15,020 nucleotides of DNA. It comes from Coemansia sp. RSA 922 (lineage: Eukaryota > Kickxellomycota > Kickxellomycetes > Kickxellales > Kickxellaceae). The stretch is taken from contig JANBQS010000587.1 in assembly GCA_027577415.1 (NCBI GenBank), positions 1 through 15,020 of the forward strand, given 5' to 3'. The position numbers were made by a program, and so were the translations under genes. Below the pieces are notes generated by a model, which saw only the letters and a list, made by a program, of their open reading frames with translations, was not told the DNA's origin and searched no databases. The first letter of the stretch is position 1. The number at the start of each line of letters is the position of its first letter. Positions 1-8,519 of the stretch are shown here, one piece after another.

Positions 1-275
1 TTCTTAGCCATGGCTGCTACCTCCTGCTCCAAAAGCGCCCAAGAGCCAGAGTCACCGCACACAGAGACAATGCGAACGAGAAGTTGGCTAGTCGATGACA
101 AGTCTCCGGCCGACCGGGTCTTCTTCTCTAGCGCGTGTAGCTTCTCTAGCGCCTGAGGTATCTGTCCGCCGCTAGCCAACTGCTCTACTTCGGGCAGAAG
201 AGCCGTGACGGATTCGGAGTAATCCCTCTCCATCTTTGGCTCGTTCATGTGGTAATCGGGATCGTTCTTGTCCAT
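1..275 (-). CDS. RPN5: 26S proteasome lid subunit Rpn5 (PSMD12), N-terminal part, cut by window edge
   Basis: Rpn5 is a PCI-domain scaffold subunit of the 19S regulatory-particle lid and helps dock the lid on the proteasome. The minus strand is open from an ATG at 275-273 to the window edge, giving about 91 residues with no stop. The N-terminus carries the family pattern: a charged start, KMERDYSESV, then a helical repeat region with LEKKTRSAGDLSSTSQLLV and a following SWALLEQEV, matching the PSMD12 run LEKQTRTASDMVSTSRILV. Only the helical N-terminal region is present; the PCI domain lies outside the window. The start is preceded by a T7 run and a TATAAT-like motif within 17 bases. It is divergent to the acetyltransferase gene, sharing about 250 bp. 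The identification rests on remembered family sequence, not a search. Confidence 0.9.
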   Translation of the reverse strand, partial: MDKNDPDYHMNEPKMERDYSESVTALLPEVEQLASGGQIPQALEKLHALEKKTRSAGDLSSTSQLLVRIVSVCGDSGSWALLEQEVAAMAK

Positions 276-523
276 TTTAAAAAAATTATAGTGAGCAGTG
301 AGGTGTAATTTGAGGTTTGAAAATGAGAAAAATTAAGAAAGGAGACCAAGCAAGCAAAAGGTTGCGTTTCGAATTAGCGTCTACCTGAGCTACCAAGATG
401 ACGTACTCTGTGTGATCGGATTACCAGTAATCAACGTCCTGTATCAGTTTCTCAGCCTCCAGTTCCGTTCTTCGTTCTTTCGATCAGCTTCATAAACTTT
501 ACGAAAAAAAATATATTGTCATA
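276..523. promoter_or_regulatory. Shared divergent promoter region between RPN5 and the GNAT gene
   Basis: These 248 bp separate two divergent start codons, so they must hold both promoters. On the RPN5 side, an A7 run (279-285) and TTATA (286-290) lie directly against the start. On the GNAT side, A8 (504-511) followed by TATATT (512-517) lies seven bases from the ATG. I see no exact copy of the yeast proteasome element GGTGGCAAA. The position is clear; the individual sites are inferred. Confidence 0.4.
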
Positions 524-1045
524 ATGCCAACAAAGACAGACCAGTACAAAGTGCACGTAGCCAGCAAAGACGAGTTCAAGCAAGCGCTTCGCATCCGAGT
601 CCGCGTATTCGTCGATATCCAAAAGTTTCCACTAAACGAAGAAGTAGATGAACTTGACAAAACCGCCACTCACCTAGTAATCATCGACACACACCGCGAA
701 GTCGCCTCCCAGGTAATCGGCACCTTGCGTATACTAAAGTCGCCAGAAGCAGCAAAGTTCGGCCGCGTCGTTATTCTGCCCGAGTACCAGGGCCAAGGAG
801 TAGGCAAGTTGTTGATGCAAGGCGCAGAAGCTTATGTCGCAGAGAGTCCCGAGTACAAGGAGTACGAGTATACTAAGCTAGGCAGTCAGTGGGATAAGCA
901 AGGATTCTATGTAAGCTGCGGATACGAAGCTAAAGGCGATATCTACGACGATACTGGGTGCCCGCATATCTGGATGTACAAGCCCATTGTGCGTAACCAT
1001 CTGTGTCACGTGGGGAATGTGAATGGAGGAGAAAAACATTTGTAG
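524..1045 (+). CDS. GNAT-family N-acetyltransferase, 173 aa
   Basis: This is a small single-domain GNAT enzyme that would transfer an acetyl group from acetyl-CoA to an amine; the substrate cannot be read from the sequence. Visible family features, in order, are the N-terminal strand and helix with VRVFVDIQKFPLNEEVDELD (about residues 27-46), the strand pair around VIGTLRI (64-70), the acetyl-CoA pyrophosphate-binding loop QGQGVG (89-94) followed by helix KLLMQGAEAYV, and the C-terminal GFYVSCGYEAKGDIYDDTG and PHIWM segment. This pattern (FVDEQ.FP...EVDE, PH.WM) fits the small fungal and bacterial YjcF-like GNAT group. The length is normal for the family. No intron is needed. The last 20 residues, after the IWM motif, are a non-conserved tail. 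It converges on the downstream cyclin gene with a 200-bp gap. Confidence 0.85.
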   Translation: MPTKTDQYKVHVASKDEFKQALRIRVRVFVDIQKFPLNEEVDELDKTATHLVIIDTHREVASQVIGTLRILKSPEAAKFGRVVILPEYQGQGVGKLLMQGAEAYVAESPEYKEYEYTKLGSQWDKQGFYVSCGYEAKGDIYDDTGCPHIWMYKPIVRNHLCHVGNVNGGEKHL

Positions 1046-1160
1046 TTTGGCTACTATGTACATGTGCGCAAGACATTGGACAAGGTTTTATAGGTTTTTG
1101 TTTTGGCCGTATCCGAATATATCCATGTTGAGTGTGCACATATTGGGGGGAGGGAGGTGG

Positions 1161-1166
1161 AATAAA
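1161..1166 (+). terminator. Candidate polyadenylation signal AATAAA for the GNAT gene
   Basis: A canonical AATAAA lies 115 bp after the GNAT stop, just 3' of a G-rich run (1145-1160), in the convergent gap before the cyclin gene. It is the only exact match on this strand in the gap. Function is inferred from position. Confidence 0.3.
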
Positions 1167-1245
1167 ATATAATGTACAAGACAAAAAATAGATGATATGC
1201 AACTTTAGGAGGAAAGAAAAGTGATCTTTTTTTTTTGGGGGGAAT

Positions 1246-2518
1246 TCAGTCGTCATCAGTGCCTCTTCTGACATTGACCGCAAGGGGTGTCATGATGGTG
1301 GCATTGACATCAGTCGTGATGTTTACGCCGCCGCCAACCGAAGGTACAGCCAAAGCTGGATGGACACCCAGGGCTTGCGCGCGTCGCCGCTTTTGCGCCA
1401 GCACAGCATTTCCTGGCGCAAAGGCATCATTGTCAGTCCACGACACCCCGCTATCAAAGCTACTCGCAGTAATGTGGTGTCCATTTTGAGAGCCAATAGC
1501 GACGTGTGGGCAGATATGCGACGGCCCGTCCAACTGACCAATTGTCACTCCATTGTGATCGATCTCGCAACTGGGACATCCTCGGCAGGGCGGTGTCGTT
1601 GGCGGACACAATGTGGGAAGGCTAGCTGGCGTAGTCAGCTCCATAGGCATACTGCCCTGTACCACAGGCAGTGGCGGTACGTAGTAGTGGCCAGAATTGT
1701 TTCGTGAAAATGAGGCGTTGTGAGCATGTGGCGCTGCAAATGATGCCGAAAGATCCAAGGGAGGCACGATGGCACTGCTGCTGCTAGCGGTCATCGGGTC
1801 CATTGCGGGAGTCGGATATTCTAGCTTGCACAGTTCCGCGTGATGAGCAAGGGCAACGTCAGCGTGATACGCTGACAACACACATTCAGGGCGTGGCGGA
1901 TATGAGCTCCTCATAGTGCGTGGTGTCATTAGCCACTCGCCAATACGTTGCATCTCTGGCGCATCGATCTTCAAGTCAAACCGCGCCATAAACAAGAGCT
2001 CCAGTTCCAACTGATTCATCTCCGCCAATGGGATCCCGCCAACCTACACCACCCCCAAAAAAAACAATATACCACATAGCCGCATTTAGAAGACAAATAG
2101 AGTTTTCTGGCCACCCACGATGTCCGAATAACAAGCTCATATTGCCTACCTTTGAGTATCGAGCGTTGTTGAAGAAAACGTCAGAGTTGAACTTGTGTGC
2201 GACGACAATAGCCGTAATGAGCAAGCGGTGGATATTGAACGGCGATAGTGCAAATGCAGGCCGATGGATCTGAGCTCTAGTAACCCTATCCAGGTATACG
2301 AGAACAGCTATGAGCGAGTCGTTCTCCAAGCACACAAACTTTGCCACGCGCTCCAAGTAATCGTGTACGGATATCGCTGGCACCGCTCGGCTATGGAAGG
2401 GCGTAATGTCGTTGATTATTGGTCCCAATGACCGGTGGTTGGCAGAGATCACAGAGTCTATCAGCTCAGCCATACGCGCAATGGTGACCGGTATCGGGGT
2501 ATGCTCAATGTCAAACAT
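1246..2518 (-). CDS. Pho80/PCL-type cyclin, two exons (2518-2150 and 2043-1246), 388 aa
   Basis: Proteins of this family bind and activate Pho85-type cyclin-dependent kinases, for example in phosphate signalling and the cell cycle. Exon 1 (123 codons) starts at the ATG at 2518 and gives the first part of the cyclin box: ITPFHSRAVPAISVHDYLER, then LIAVLVYLDR, then SPFNIHRLLITAIVVAHKF and NNARYSK. After removal of a 106-bp intron, exon 2 continues in phase 0 with VGGIPLAEMNQLELELLF, the classic PCL signature. This restores the expected order DVFFNNARYSKVGGI. The cyclin box spans roughly residues 50-160. The remaining 230 residues are Pro/Ser/Thr/Ala-rich and probably disordered, ending in an acidic RRGTDDD. 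An unspliced reading would stop in the intron. The kinase partner is not in the window. Confidence 0.85.
2044..2149 (-). other. Spliceosomal intron of the Pho80-like cyclin gene
   Basis: On the minus strand the donor is AAAG|GTAGGC and the acceptor is GGTGTAG|GTTGGC, giving 106 bp, phase 0. Removal joins two cyclin-box halves exactly as family alignments require. The 3' end has T8 followed by a G-rich stretch (GGGGGTGG) immediately before TAG, an odd composition for a polypyrimidine tract. A possible branch site is TTCTAAAT. Confidence 0.8.
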
Positions 2519-3393
2519 GAGTAATTTTTTTTATAAAAGCTTTGAGGGTCTTCCACCCCTGGAACGGAGGATTGCGCTCTGACTATATAGTGCCAAAAAA
2601 AAACGTTGGTCGTCTTTCAGAATAGTAATAGTAAACGGCTAGACAACCTCCCCGGTCCACAAGCTAGGGTTGCGCGAAATAAATAAAAAAAACTGGTAAG
2701 CGAGGAAGGTGATGCGCGTCCTTGCGAGTGAGACCGGCAGTTTAACGAGAAGAAAGAAAGGGCTGAAGATGGAGAAATCAAAAGTTACTAGCAGCCAACA
2801 GAGGTGGGGGAAAAAGGTGCCCTGGCAAAATAGACCTGGAAAAAGGGAGAAATAGAGGAAAGGAGACAAAAATAAAAAAGGAAAAAGAAGAGAGAAGAAA
2901 AGTGCCGAGACATAGTTCAGGTCTAGCTCTATTATATGCTTGGGGATGGGGGTAGGGGGTATCACTGCGTGCACTTAAAGACTGGGGAGTTTTCTTTAAT
3001 CCTTTTGTCCAACGGCAGCGCCACGCCGGGCAGGGTACGCCGCCTATTGGGCCGTCTTTAGTCTTTTCTCTTTCTTAGCGAGACTTTACCGCTCACTTTC
3101 GCAGTGTGTCAAAAAGGCGGGGAGTGGGGGAGCCGCACTCTTTGAAAGCGAAGAAAAAGAAAATAGATCTCCGTCGTCCAGGGACACTCTTCGCCAAGTT
3201 CCAAAAATGGTTGGGCAAGTGGCTTGCTTGGATGAGCTTGAGCACAACGTGACCCATGCAAATAACAAAAAGGGATTCGCAGCCAGTTACATCTGCACGT
3301 GTACTCGATTTAAAAACGTCACAATGTTCCTGTGAGATTTATTTTTCCACAGCATAATTTTTTTATTATTTTTTACTTTTCGACATTATAAAA
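2519..3393. promoter_or_regulatory. Divergent intergenic region, cyclin / twinfilin, 875 bp
   Basis: I see no supportable gene here. The cyclin start has T8 and TATA within 17 bases (plus-strand 2525-2535). The twinfilin start has TATAAAA (3387-3393) touching its ATG and T-rich runs just upstream. Between them lies a strongly purine-rich stretch on the plus strand (about 2745-2905) and a cluster of G runs (2942-2945, 2948-2952, 2955-2959, 2984-2987). The minus-strand open frame across 2639-2974 is a by-product of this biased composition. Confidence 0.4.
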
Positions 3394-4413
3394 ATGACTC
3401 ATCAGAGTGGCATCCGCGTCTCGGCCGAACTTTCGGCTGCATTTATCGATGCTCTCAGTAGTAATTCCGTGCGTGCACTCAAGATCAGTATCGTTAATGA
3501 ATCGCTCGAGACGACAGACACTATTCAAATTCAAGGGACACTCGAGGAAGACTTTGCCCAGCTCCCACAGCTACTAGATGCCTCCGAGCCTTGCTACCTA
3601 TTAGTACGACTAGACGATGAAACCAGCGGTAAATGGCTTATAGGCACATATGTTCCCGATAGCGCCAAGGTACGGGCCAAGATGCTCTACGCGTCGAGCA
3701 AGGCATCAGTAACAAAGTCGCTAGGCGAGTCCTATTTCGTTGACGATATATTTGGAACCACACGCGAAGAATTCTCTCCCGCCGGGTACCGCCAGCACCG
3801 CAGACATGTCGAGTCTAGCGCGCCGTTGACGGAGCGCGAAGAGGAGATGCAACGTATCAGAGAAATGGAAAGCTCTGCTGCAGAAACGCCAACCATGGAC
3901 ACTCGTCGGCAGCATGTCTCGGGCGCTGCTGTTGCTATGAATGATGAGCTCAGACTGGCGTTGGGCGAGTATATCCGCGGGTCAACGAACTTTGTTCTGG
4001 TAGCTTGGGACCCCGCCACAGAAAGTTTTGTCTTGGACCGCAAGGCCTGGCTAGAGTCTCCTGCTGAGCTTATGCAAGCCGTAGCTCAAGACTCGCCTTG
4101 CTATGCGTTTTACTGGTATGGTGGCTCGACTAGTCTCTTTGTCTACTCGTGTCCGTCGACTAGTAATGTGCGTCAGCGTATGGTGTACTCGTCTTTCAAG
4201 TACGGGTTCTTGGTCACTGTCAAGCAAATGGGCGTCAATGTACATGTCAAAATGGAGGTCGACTCTATTGACGAACTGAGTGCCACGGCGATTGCTGAAG
4301 AAGTAGAGGCAAAAGCTGCGGAGGAGACGCCTCGCGCGGCACCTACTACGCAGCCCAAATTCAAGCGTCCAGCCCCGCCTGGCCGTCCGCGCACTAACCC
4401 CACTTTGAACTAG
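3394..4413 (+). CDS. TWF1: Twinfilin, actin monomer-binding protein with two ADF-H domains, 339 aa
   Basis: Twinfilin binds G-actin and capping protein and controls actin filament turnover at the cell cortex. The protein starts GIRVSAELSAAFIDALSS and has two ADF-homology domains, about residues 5-135 and 178-300. Domain 1 includes YLLVRLDD, WLIGTYVPDSAKVRAKMLYA and SYFVDDIFGTTREEFS. A charged linker, PLTEREEEMQRIREME, joins the domains and is typical of the family. Domain 2 includes FVLVAWDP, CYAFYWYGG, SLFVYSCPS, VRQRMVYSSFK and INVHVKMEV-like VNVHVKMEV. The C-terminal tail KFKRPAPPGRPR matches the basic capping-protein-binding tail of twinfilins. The length is normal and the frame is intact with no intron. 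It is divergent from the cyclin gene. Confidence 0.94.
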   Translation: MTHQSGIRVSAELSAAFIDALSSNSVRALKISIVNESLETTDTIQIQGTLEEDFAQLPQLLDASEPCYLLVRLDDETSGKWLIGTYVPDSAKVRAKMLYASSKASVTKSLGESYFVDDIFGTTREEFSPAGYRQHRRHVESSAPLTEREEEMQRIREMESSAAETPTMDTRRQHVSGAAVAMNDELRLALGEYIRGSTNFVLVAWDPATESFVLDRKAWLESPAELMQAVAQDSPCYAFYWYGGSTSLFVYSCPSTSNVRQRMVYSSFKYGFLVTVKQMGVNVHVKMEVDSIDELSATAIAEEVEAKAAEETPRAAPTTQPKFKRPAPPGRPRTNPTLN

Positions 4414-4551
4414 AGGTATTCTGAGTATAAATACATTGTATTCTAGTAATTACATGTTACCAATGAACTGACGGTGCTCTTTGGCGCTTCTTTTCTACTG
4501 ACCTTGGCTATGTCATGTAAGTACAGCAGTGCTATTTCTCGATCAAGCTAC

Positions 4552-5200
4552 AGCAATTCTTAGTCTCGCTACTCTCACTTGTCAGAGTGATGGGTCGGTG
4601 TCAAGCATTGTGGCGAAAAGTATTGGCAGTTGATACTACTCGATAAAGACACTTGTTAGCATGGGCAGCTATGGTCGGAGTATAAATACATATCACCCGA
4701 GTAGGGGCTTGCCAATCCTTTTGTATGGAAATCCCTATACATACGATGTAAGATTTGTCCAATTGACTTCTATTACTCCATATAGCCTCTATATCAATAT
4801 TTATTTATGAACAGGTGTCATATTTGCTTAAGATAGGTAAAAAAAAATAAAAAAAGAAAACTATTAGAAATGAAGCAAAATTTCAACCAAAAAAATTCTC
4901 AAAAAATAAAAAACAAAAAAAACAAGAGCTCCTGAGGCATCGAACCCCAGCCACAAGGGTAAGGGATAGAGGTTTCCCAAGCTCGTTGAGGCCAGCCTCT
5001 AACTATGTGCGTCTTGGCGATCGGTCCATACTATCCAATCAACACCAACAGGCAGCTGCCGTGTTCCGAAATCGGGTCTATTTATGCTACAACTGACTAT
5101 ATTCGGATTAAGCTAATTTATTGTGCTTTCTTTCATGATATTCTAAGCAAACCCAGTGCTTAAAGGCTGCCCCCAAAAGGCCAATAGTAAAAAAGACTGC
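4552..5200. repeat. Degenerate dispersed repeat, copy 1
   Basis: This stretch is collinear with 13374-14086. Shared blocks in the same order and orientation (copy 1 / copy 2) are CTCTCACTTGTCAG (4572 / 13400), GAGTNTAAATACAT (4678 / 13662), a 26-base block with 21 matches (4711 / 13694), ACAAAAAAAACAAG (4913 / 13883), ATCGAACCCCA (4939 / 13925), AGGGTAAG (4956 / 13941), CAAGCTCG (4978 / 13964), CTATGTGC (5003 / 13978), CTATTTATGC (5078 / 14051) and GGCCAATNGTAAAAAAG (5179 / 14065). Sequence between blocks has diverged and spacing differs, so the copies are old. No clear terminal repeats or target duplications are visible and the ends are approximate. No intact coding frame is present. It lies between twinfilin and the orphan 549-aa gene. 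Confidence 0.6.
4915..5087 (-). other. Pol III-like / tRNA-related segment in repeat copy 1
   Basis: Read on the minus strand, this holds GCATAAATAG (5087-5078), a weak A-box-like segment near TAGTATGGACCG, a B box GGTTCGATGCC (4946-4936; consensus GGTTCGANNCC) and a T8 run (4922-4915) that could terminate pol III. The T arm around the B box can pair (TGGGG with CCTCA), but no acceptor stem or full cloverleaf can be drawn. It is therefore not a working tRNA gene. A tRNA-derived SINE remnant or a decayed tRNA gene is most likely. Confidence 0.35.
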
Positions 5201-5935
5201 ATATAGCGGCAACTACCAATGACTCCCAACTGGTTATGTCGCTTTATTACTGACAACAGCGAACTCTCCAAAATGATTTACTTATTGTAACGCCAATGGC
5301 AATATCTCTCATCATTTACAGTAACATTGGCAGTCAGCTTTGCTCAGTACTTTGCCAGCCGAGGCTCGACTATGTGCTGCAATATCATGGAATAGCCACT
5401 CACTAAAAACGTAAAAGTAGGCGGTGATGGAAAAACGTCCTGACGTACTCTCTCTCTTTCTTGTGACATTACACGTGGAGATCCAGGAGCCACTTTCTCT
5501 TTATTAGGTCATTTCCGAGCCTCTTCTTTACAAAAGCAACAGCGTGACAAAAATGGCCGCTGCATCTTTGCCCATTGTTCTACGTCAACCTCGGTACAAG
5601 TTGTCTATTTTTGCCCCTGGTCTTCCCGATCTCACTCAATTGCCATCCTTCAGGGCGAGAAAAATTCGTTTTCGACTCCATAATCCTGCATGGCAAGTAG
5701 GAGCGGCTTGTCTGCGCACTTTCTGTCTGGAGTATGAGCAGACCACCCTGAGTTCTTTCTTTTCTTTTCTTTTCTCTTCTCCTCACCTGTTCATCTTTTT
5801 TCTTCCAACTATTTTTGAACTTTTACCAACCCCCAGCCAAGCGCTTTATCACAAACATCAATAAAGCCAGCACCTCTTTTCTTTCTGTTTTTTTTTTGCT
5901 CTATCGCTAAGTTTTTTTTTTCGTTATAGTCACAA
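5201..5935. other. Non-coding region and leader upstream of the 549-aa gene
   Basis: No recognisable gene is present. A short open frame from the ATG at 5553 to the TAA at 5862-5864 encodes 103 residues, much of it translated from a CTTTT-rich tract (about 5752-5790); it matches nothing I know. An AATAAA (5860-5865) overlaps its stop. A T10 run (5912-5921) and TATA (5925-5928) directly precede the next start codon. A CACGTG E-box lies near 5472. The region may hold the promoter and leader of the 5936 gene. Confidence 0.35.
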
Positions 5936-7585
5936 ATGGAGTCTGTGGACCGTAGAGATACTATAACCGGCCAGGCCGAACAACCGGTCTCACCACCTCA
6001 GGACACACACGCCTTGCTTCATCGCTTGGATTCACTGGACGCAATTACCGCGGATAATCTATTGTCCATTGCTGCTGGTACCAGAATTGGTCCAGCTGTT
6101 CCGCCCCGCGCTACTGGCAACAACGCTTTTCCGGCTAGCTCTAGTGAAGTCCCTACGACCACGATTCTCTCTGTCGCCTCCAATGCCGCCTCTGCCGTCG
6201 TCGCCTTGGCAACCAGCTCTAACACTGTCCTGGCAGTCGCAGCTAGCACTGCCAGCGGCTCGACTGTTGCGCCAGCTATGGACACTCAAGCCACTTCTTC
6301 CGGGCCAGAGAGAGAATTCTCATTCAACTTGCCCCTCATAGCTGCCGCCAACTTCGACGCTTACCCTGCATCCTCCTGTCGCAGTACTTACTCCAACACC
6401 GTCTCAGTCGACCATGGTGCTTACCATGCTTTATTTTCTCGCCGTATTTACTCCAACATCACTCGGCCCAGGTTCCGCTTTGTTCCATACATCCATCCGC
6501 ATGCTACTAACGTCAACGCCACCCCGGCCAACGTCGCTGCCGGCCCTGCTGTCCAATCTTGTGAAGCTAACTCCGACGCTGGCCCAGCTAGCTCCAGCGC
6601 CACACCGCCGTCGCCCGATCACCAGTGGGCAAACTCGCGGGAAAGCAGTGTAAGTGAGCTGTCGTCAGATAGTGAAAGCGAAGAGGATGTGTCCTATGCA
6701 GAGCTGAACAGCTCTGCGATTATTATTCGCGACAGAGCAGGCAACGTGACATTGGGCGAGTTTTCGAGGCTTTTCGAACCGTTCATCTTTATCAGTTTGG
6801 ATATGATTGTCGCTGTCTACTTGCAGCTATTCGGTCGCAATCTGCCGAATGCTTCAGTTAATCCTCGTAAACTCAAGCGGCAGTTGAAGACAGTCAAAGA
6901 ATTCGAGGTCTGGGAGCATGGTTTAAATGTCCTACAAGATTATAATTATTTGACCCGCAGTGGCCCGACGTATCAGCGGATGAGGCTAACACTACATCGT
7001 CGCCTTAGAATTGCAGAAGAAGAAGAGGCAGGGGTGATTCCAGCCCCAGTACTCTACTTCAACCTGGTGACCATTGGATGTGTCCATGCGGGGTGGTTGG
7101 CCGATAGTGCTGGCGCAGAGCAGTTGTTCAGTACAGCCCTCATTCATATGTTTAGGAAAGTCACTGGCCTCGAGCTGCGTTTTCAGTTTGTAATCGCGGA
7201 AGATGGGCCAATGTCATTTCCGGGAACAGAATATTGCAGGTTTGCACAGGAATGGTTGATACGCATCTGCAAGTATATCGCCGAAGGAGATCGTATGAAG
7301 GACTTGCCCGATGTTGCGGACGATTACTATGCAAAATATAAGAAGGCAGGTCGTGACAAAGGGAACAGAGGTACCGTTTTCAATCCCGATGGCAGTATCG
7401 GCCGAGGGATGCTGCAGAGCTGTGATCCAGTTATCGATCTGGTCCTTGGCCTACGCGGCAAATACTTGCTTAAGCTTTACGTATTTCTTCCTTGTATGAC
7501 GGTTGGAATGCTTGATGAAAGTGAGCACGAGTACCTGCAGCAAGCTTCACGTTATGCGCAGACTAGGTTGGAACAGGACATTTAA
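5936..7585 (+). CDS. Uncharacterised 549-aa protein, disordered Ala/Ser/Thr/Pro-rich N-terminus and folded C-terminus
   Basis: I do not recognise this protein. The frame is a single uninterrupted 550 codons from an ATG with a suitable purine at -3 (ACAAATGG). Residues 1-235 are low in complexity and rich in Ala, Ser, Thr and Pro, with two similar segments, STYSNTVS and RIYSNITR. Residues about 236-251 are a Ser/Asp/Glu cluster (SVSELSSDSESEEDVS) resembling CK2 sites. From about residue 252 on, the sequence looks like a mixed helical globular domain, with FIFISLDMIVAVYLQLFG, a basic segment PRKLKRQLKTVKEFEVWEHG, LYFNLVTIGCVHAGWL, and a terminal LRGKYLLKLYVFLPCM. There is no signal peptide or clear membrane span. 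A GTAAGT (6650-6655) resembles a splice donor, but the frame stays open through it. Its length makes chance unlikely; a lineage-specific or domesticated-element protein is possible. Confidence 0.75.
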   Translation: MESVDRRDTITGQAEQPVSPPQDTHALLHRLDSLDAITADNLLSIAAGTRIGPAVPPRATGNNAFPASSSEVPTTTILSVASNAASAVVALATSSNTVLAVAASTASGSTVAPAMDTQATSSGPEREFSFNLPLIAAANFDAYPASSCRSTYSNTVSVDHGAYHALFSRRIYSNITRPRFRFVPYIHPHATNVNATPANVAAGPAVQSCEANSDAGPASSSATPPSPDHQWANSRESSVSELSSDSESEEDVSYAELNSSAIIIRDRAGNVTLGEFSRLFEPFIFISLDMIVAVYLQLFGRNLPNASVNPRKLKRQLKTVKEFEVWEHGLNVLQDYNYLTRSGPTYQRMRLTLHRRLRIAEEEEAGVIPAPVLYFNLVTIGCVHAGWLADSAGAEQLFSTALIHMFRKVTGLELRFQFVIAEDGPMSFPGTEYCRFAQEWLIRICKYIAEGDRMKDLPDVADDYYAKYKKAGRDKGNRGTVFNPDGSIGRGMLQSCDPVIDLVLGLRGKYLLKLYVFLPCMTVGMLDESEHEYLQQASRYAQTRLEQDI

Positions 7586-7758
7586 CTATCTAACCATTAG
7601 TTATTTACTTAAATAGCATGATGCCTTTTTTAACTATATTGCTCTAGTTAAATAGATAACATATGCTCTGGTTTTAATAGTGTTCAAGAGACAACGATGC
7701 TTGGATATCTCAGTAGTTGGTAGATATATGAGCTACGGCGATGAAGATAAATTTGTAG

Positions 7759-8511
7759 CGCCCAGCAAGCTCTAAGACATTGGTTCCAAAAGTTCTCACT
7801 GCCAAGTGTACTTTGTCATTTGTATTTGTTGCCTTTTCATACCCTGAGGACTCATATACGGCACTCTGGAGTAATACGATGTCTGTCCCTGCCATTACCA
7901 ACATCGTGGGGTATAAGACCACTATTCCCAGCTTGCGCTTGCTTCTAAAAAACGATCCAGAGGTCGTTGCGTACATCGGGTTTTATACCCAACTATTGTT
8001 GCTCAACCTCAAAGCGCTGTCTTATTTGGAGCTTGAAGGGATACTTGAGGTGTCTCCAGCCAGAGGAATTGGTGACTGGTTGATGAAGCAGTCAAGGAGG
8101 CTGGTAATACGGAACCCAAGACATCCGAATTCCAGATGAGGCGTAAGCATATCTGTCTCTCAGCACGATAGCGGCCAAGAGACATATCGAGTACGCGATG
8201 CTATGCAAGGTACTTGTTCGTGACTGGGGTCATGCTATTACAAGGTGCAGCGGTTCGCCAACACTAAACACTCTCAAGGCATTAGAGACAAAGGCCCTAC
8301 GCATGTGGTTGAGACGATATTCTTTAGGGTAGACTTTAACTTAGTAATAGTCATGACTTTAAAGATTGGTTTCCAAAGCCAAGGACCATTGCTCGTGCCC
8401 ATACAGGACTCCAATACAACGACGTCATCAACTTTTATTTCAACTGTCTCGATAATTCTTTTGCAAGGCATATTTATTTCCTTATTGTTTATCTGGTCAC
8501 TTGGGGTTTAG
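7759..8511 (+). pseudogene. Unassigned open stretch with two in-frame stops, possible gene remnant
   Basis: One frame runs from just after a TAG (7756-7758) to a TAG at 8509-8511. It is interrupted only by TGA at 8137-8139 and TGA at about 8197. There is no ATG near its beginning; the first is at 7879. It includes hydrophobic and leucine-rich stretches such as YTQLLLLNLKALSYLELE. The opposite strand is also open over 7710-7976 and 8274-8471, with plausible-looking peptides, so even the coding strand is unsure. I recognise no domain on either strand. It lies between the intact 549-aa gene and the ruined CHL1 gene, so a decayed gene is reasonable, but chance openness cannot be excluded. Confidence 0.25.
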
Positions 8512-8519
8512 ACGAGACT

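Noticed and set aside
2639..2974. Minus-strand open frame of 111 codons rich in Phe and Leu
   Set aside because: It is the translation of a purine-rich plus-strand tract; hydrophobicity is a composition effect and there is no domain.
4648..4800. Possible FLYWCH-like transposase peptide in repeat copy 1 (SRGLPILLYGNPYTYD)
   Set aside because: The following Trp and Cys ligands are missing and copy 2 has a stop in the same place; the resemblance is too short.
5553..5864. Possible 103-aa protein beginning MAAASLPIVL
   Set aside because: Much of it comes from a CTTTT-rich tract, it has no known relative, and it lies in the likely leader of the next gene. Its start context is acceptable, so it is left open rather than annotated.
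5936..7585. Intron starting at GTAAGT (6650-6655) in the 549-aa gene
   Set aside because: The frame is open throughout and no acceptor is required to explain the protein.
8274..8471. Minus-strand peptide resembling the start of a BAH domain (VDDVVVLES)
   Set aside because: Only a few residues fit, the frame ends quickly, and the plus strand is open as well.
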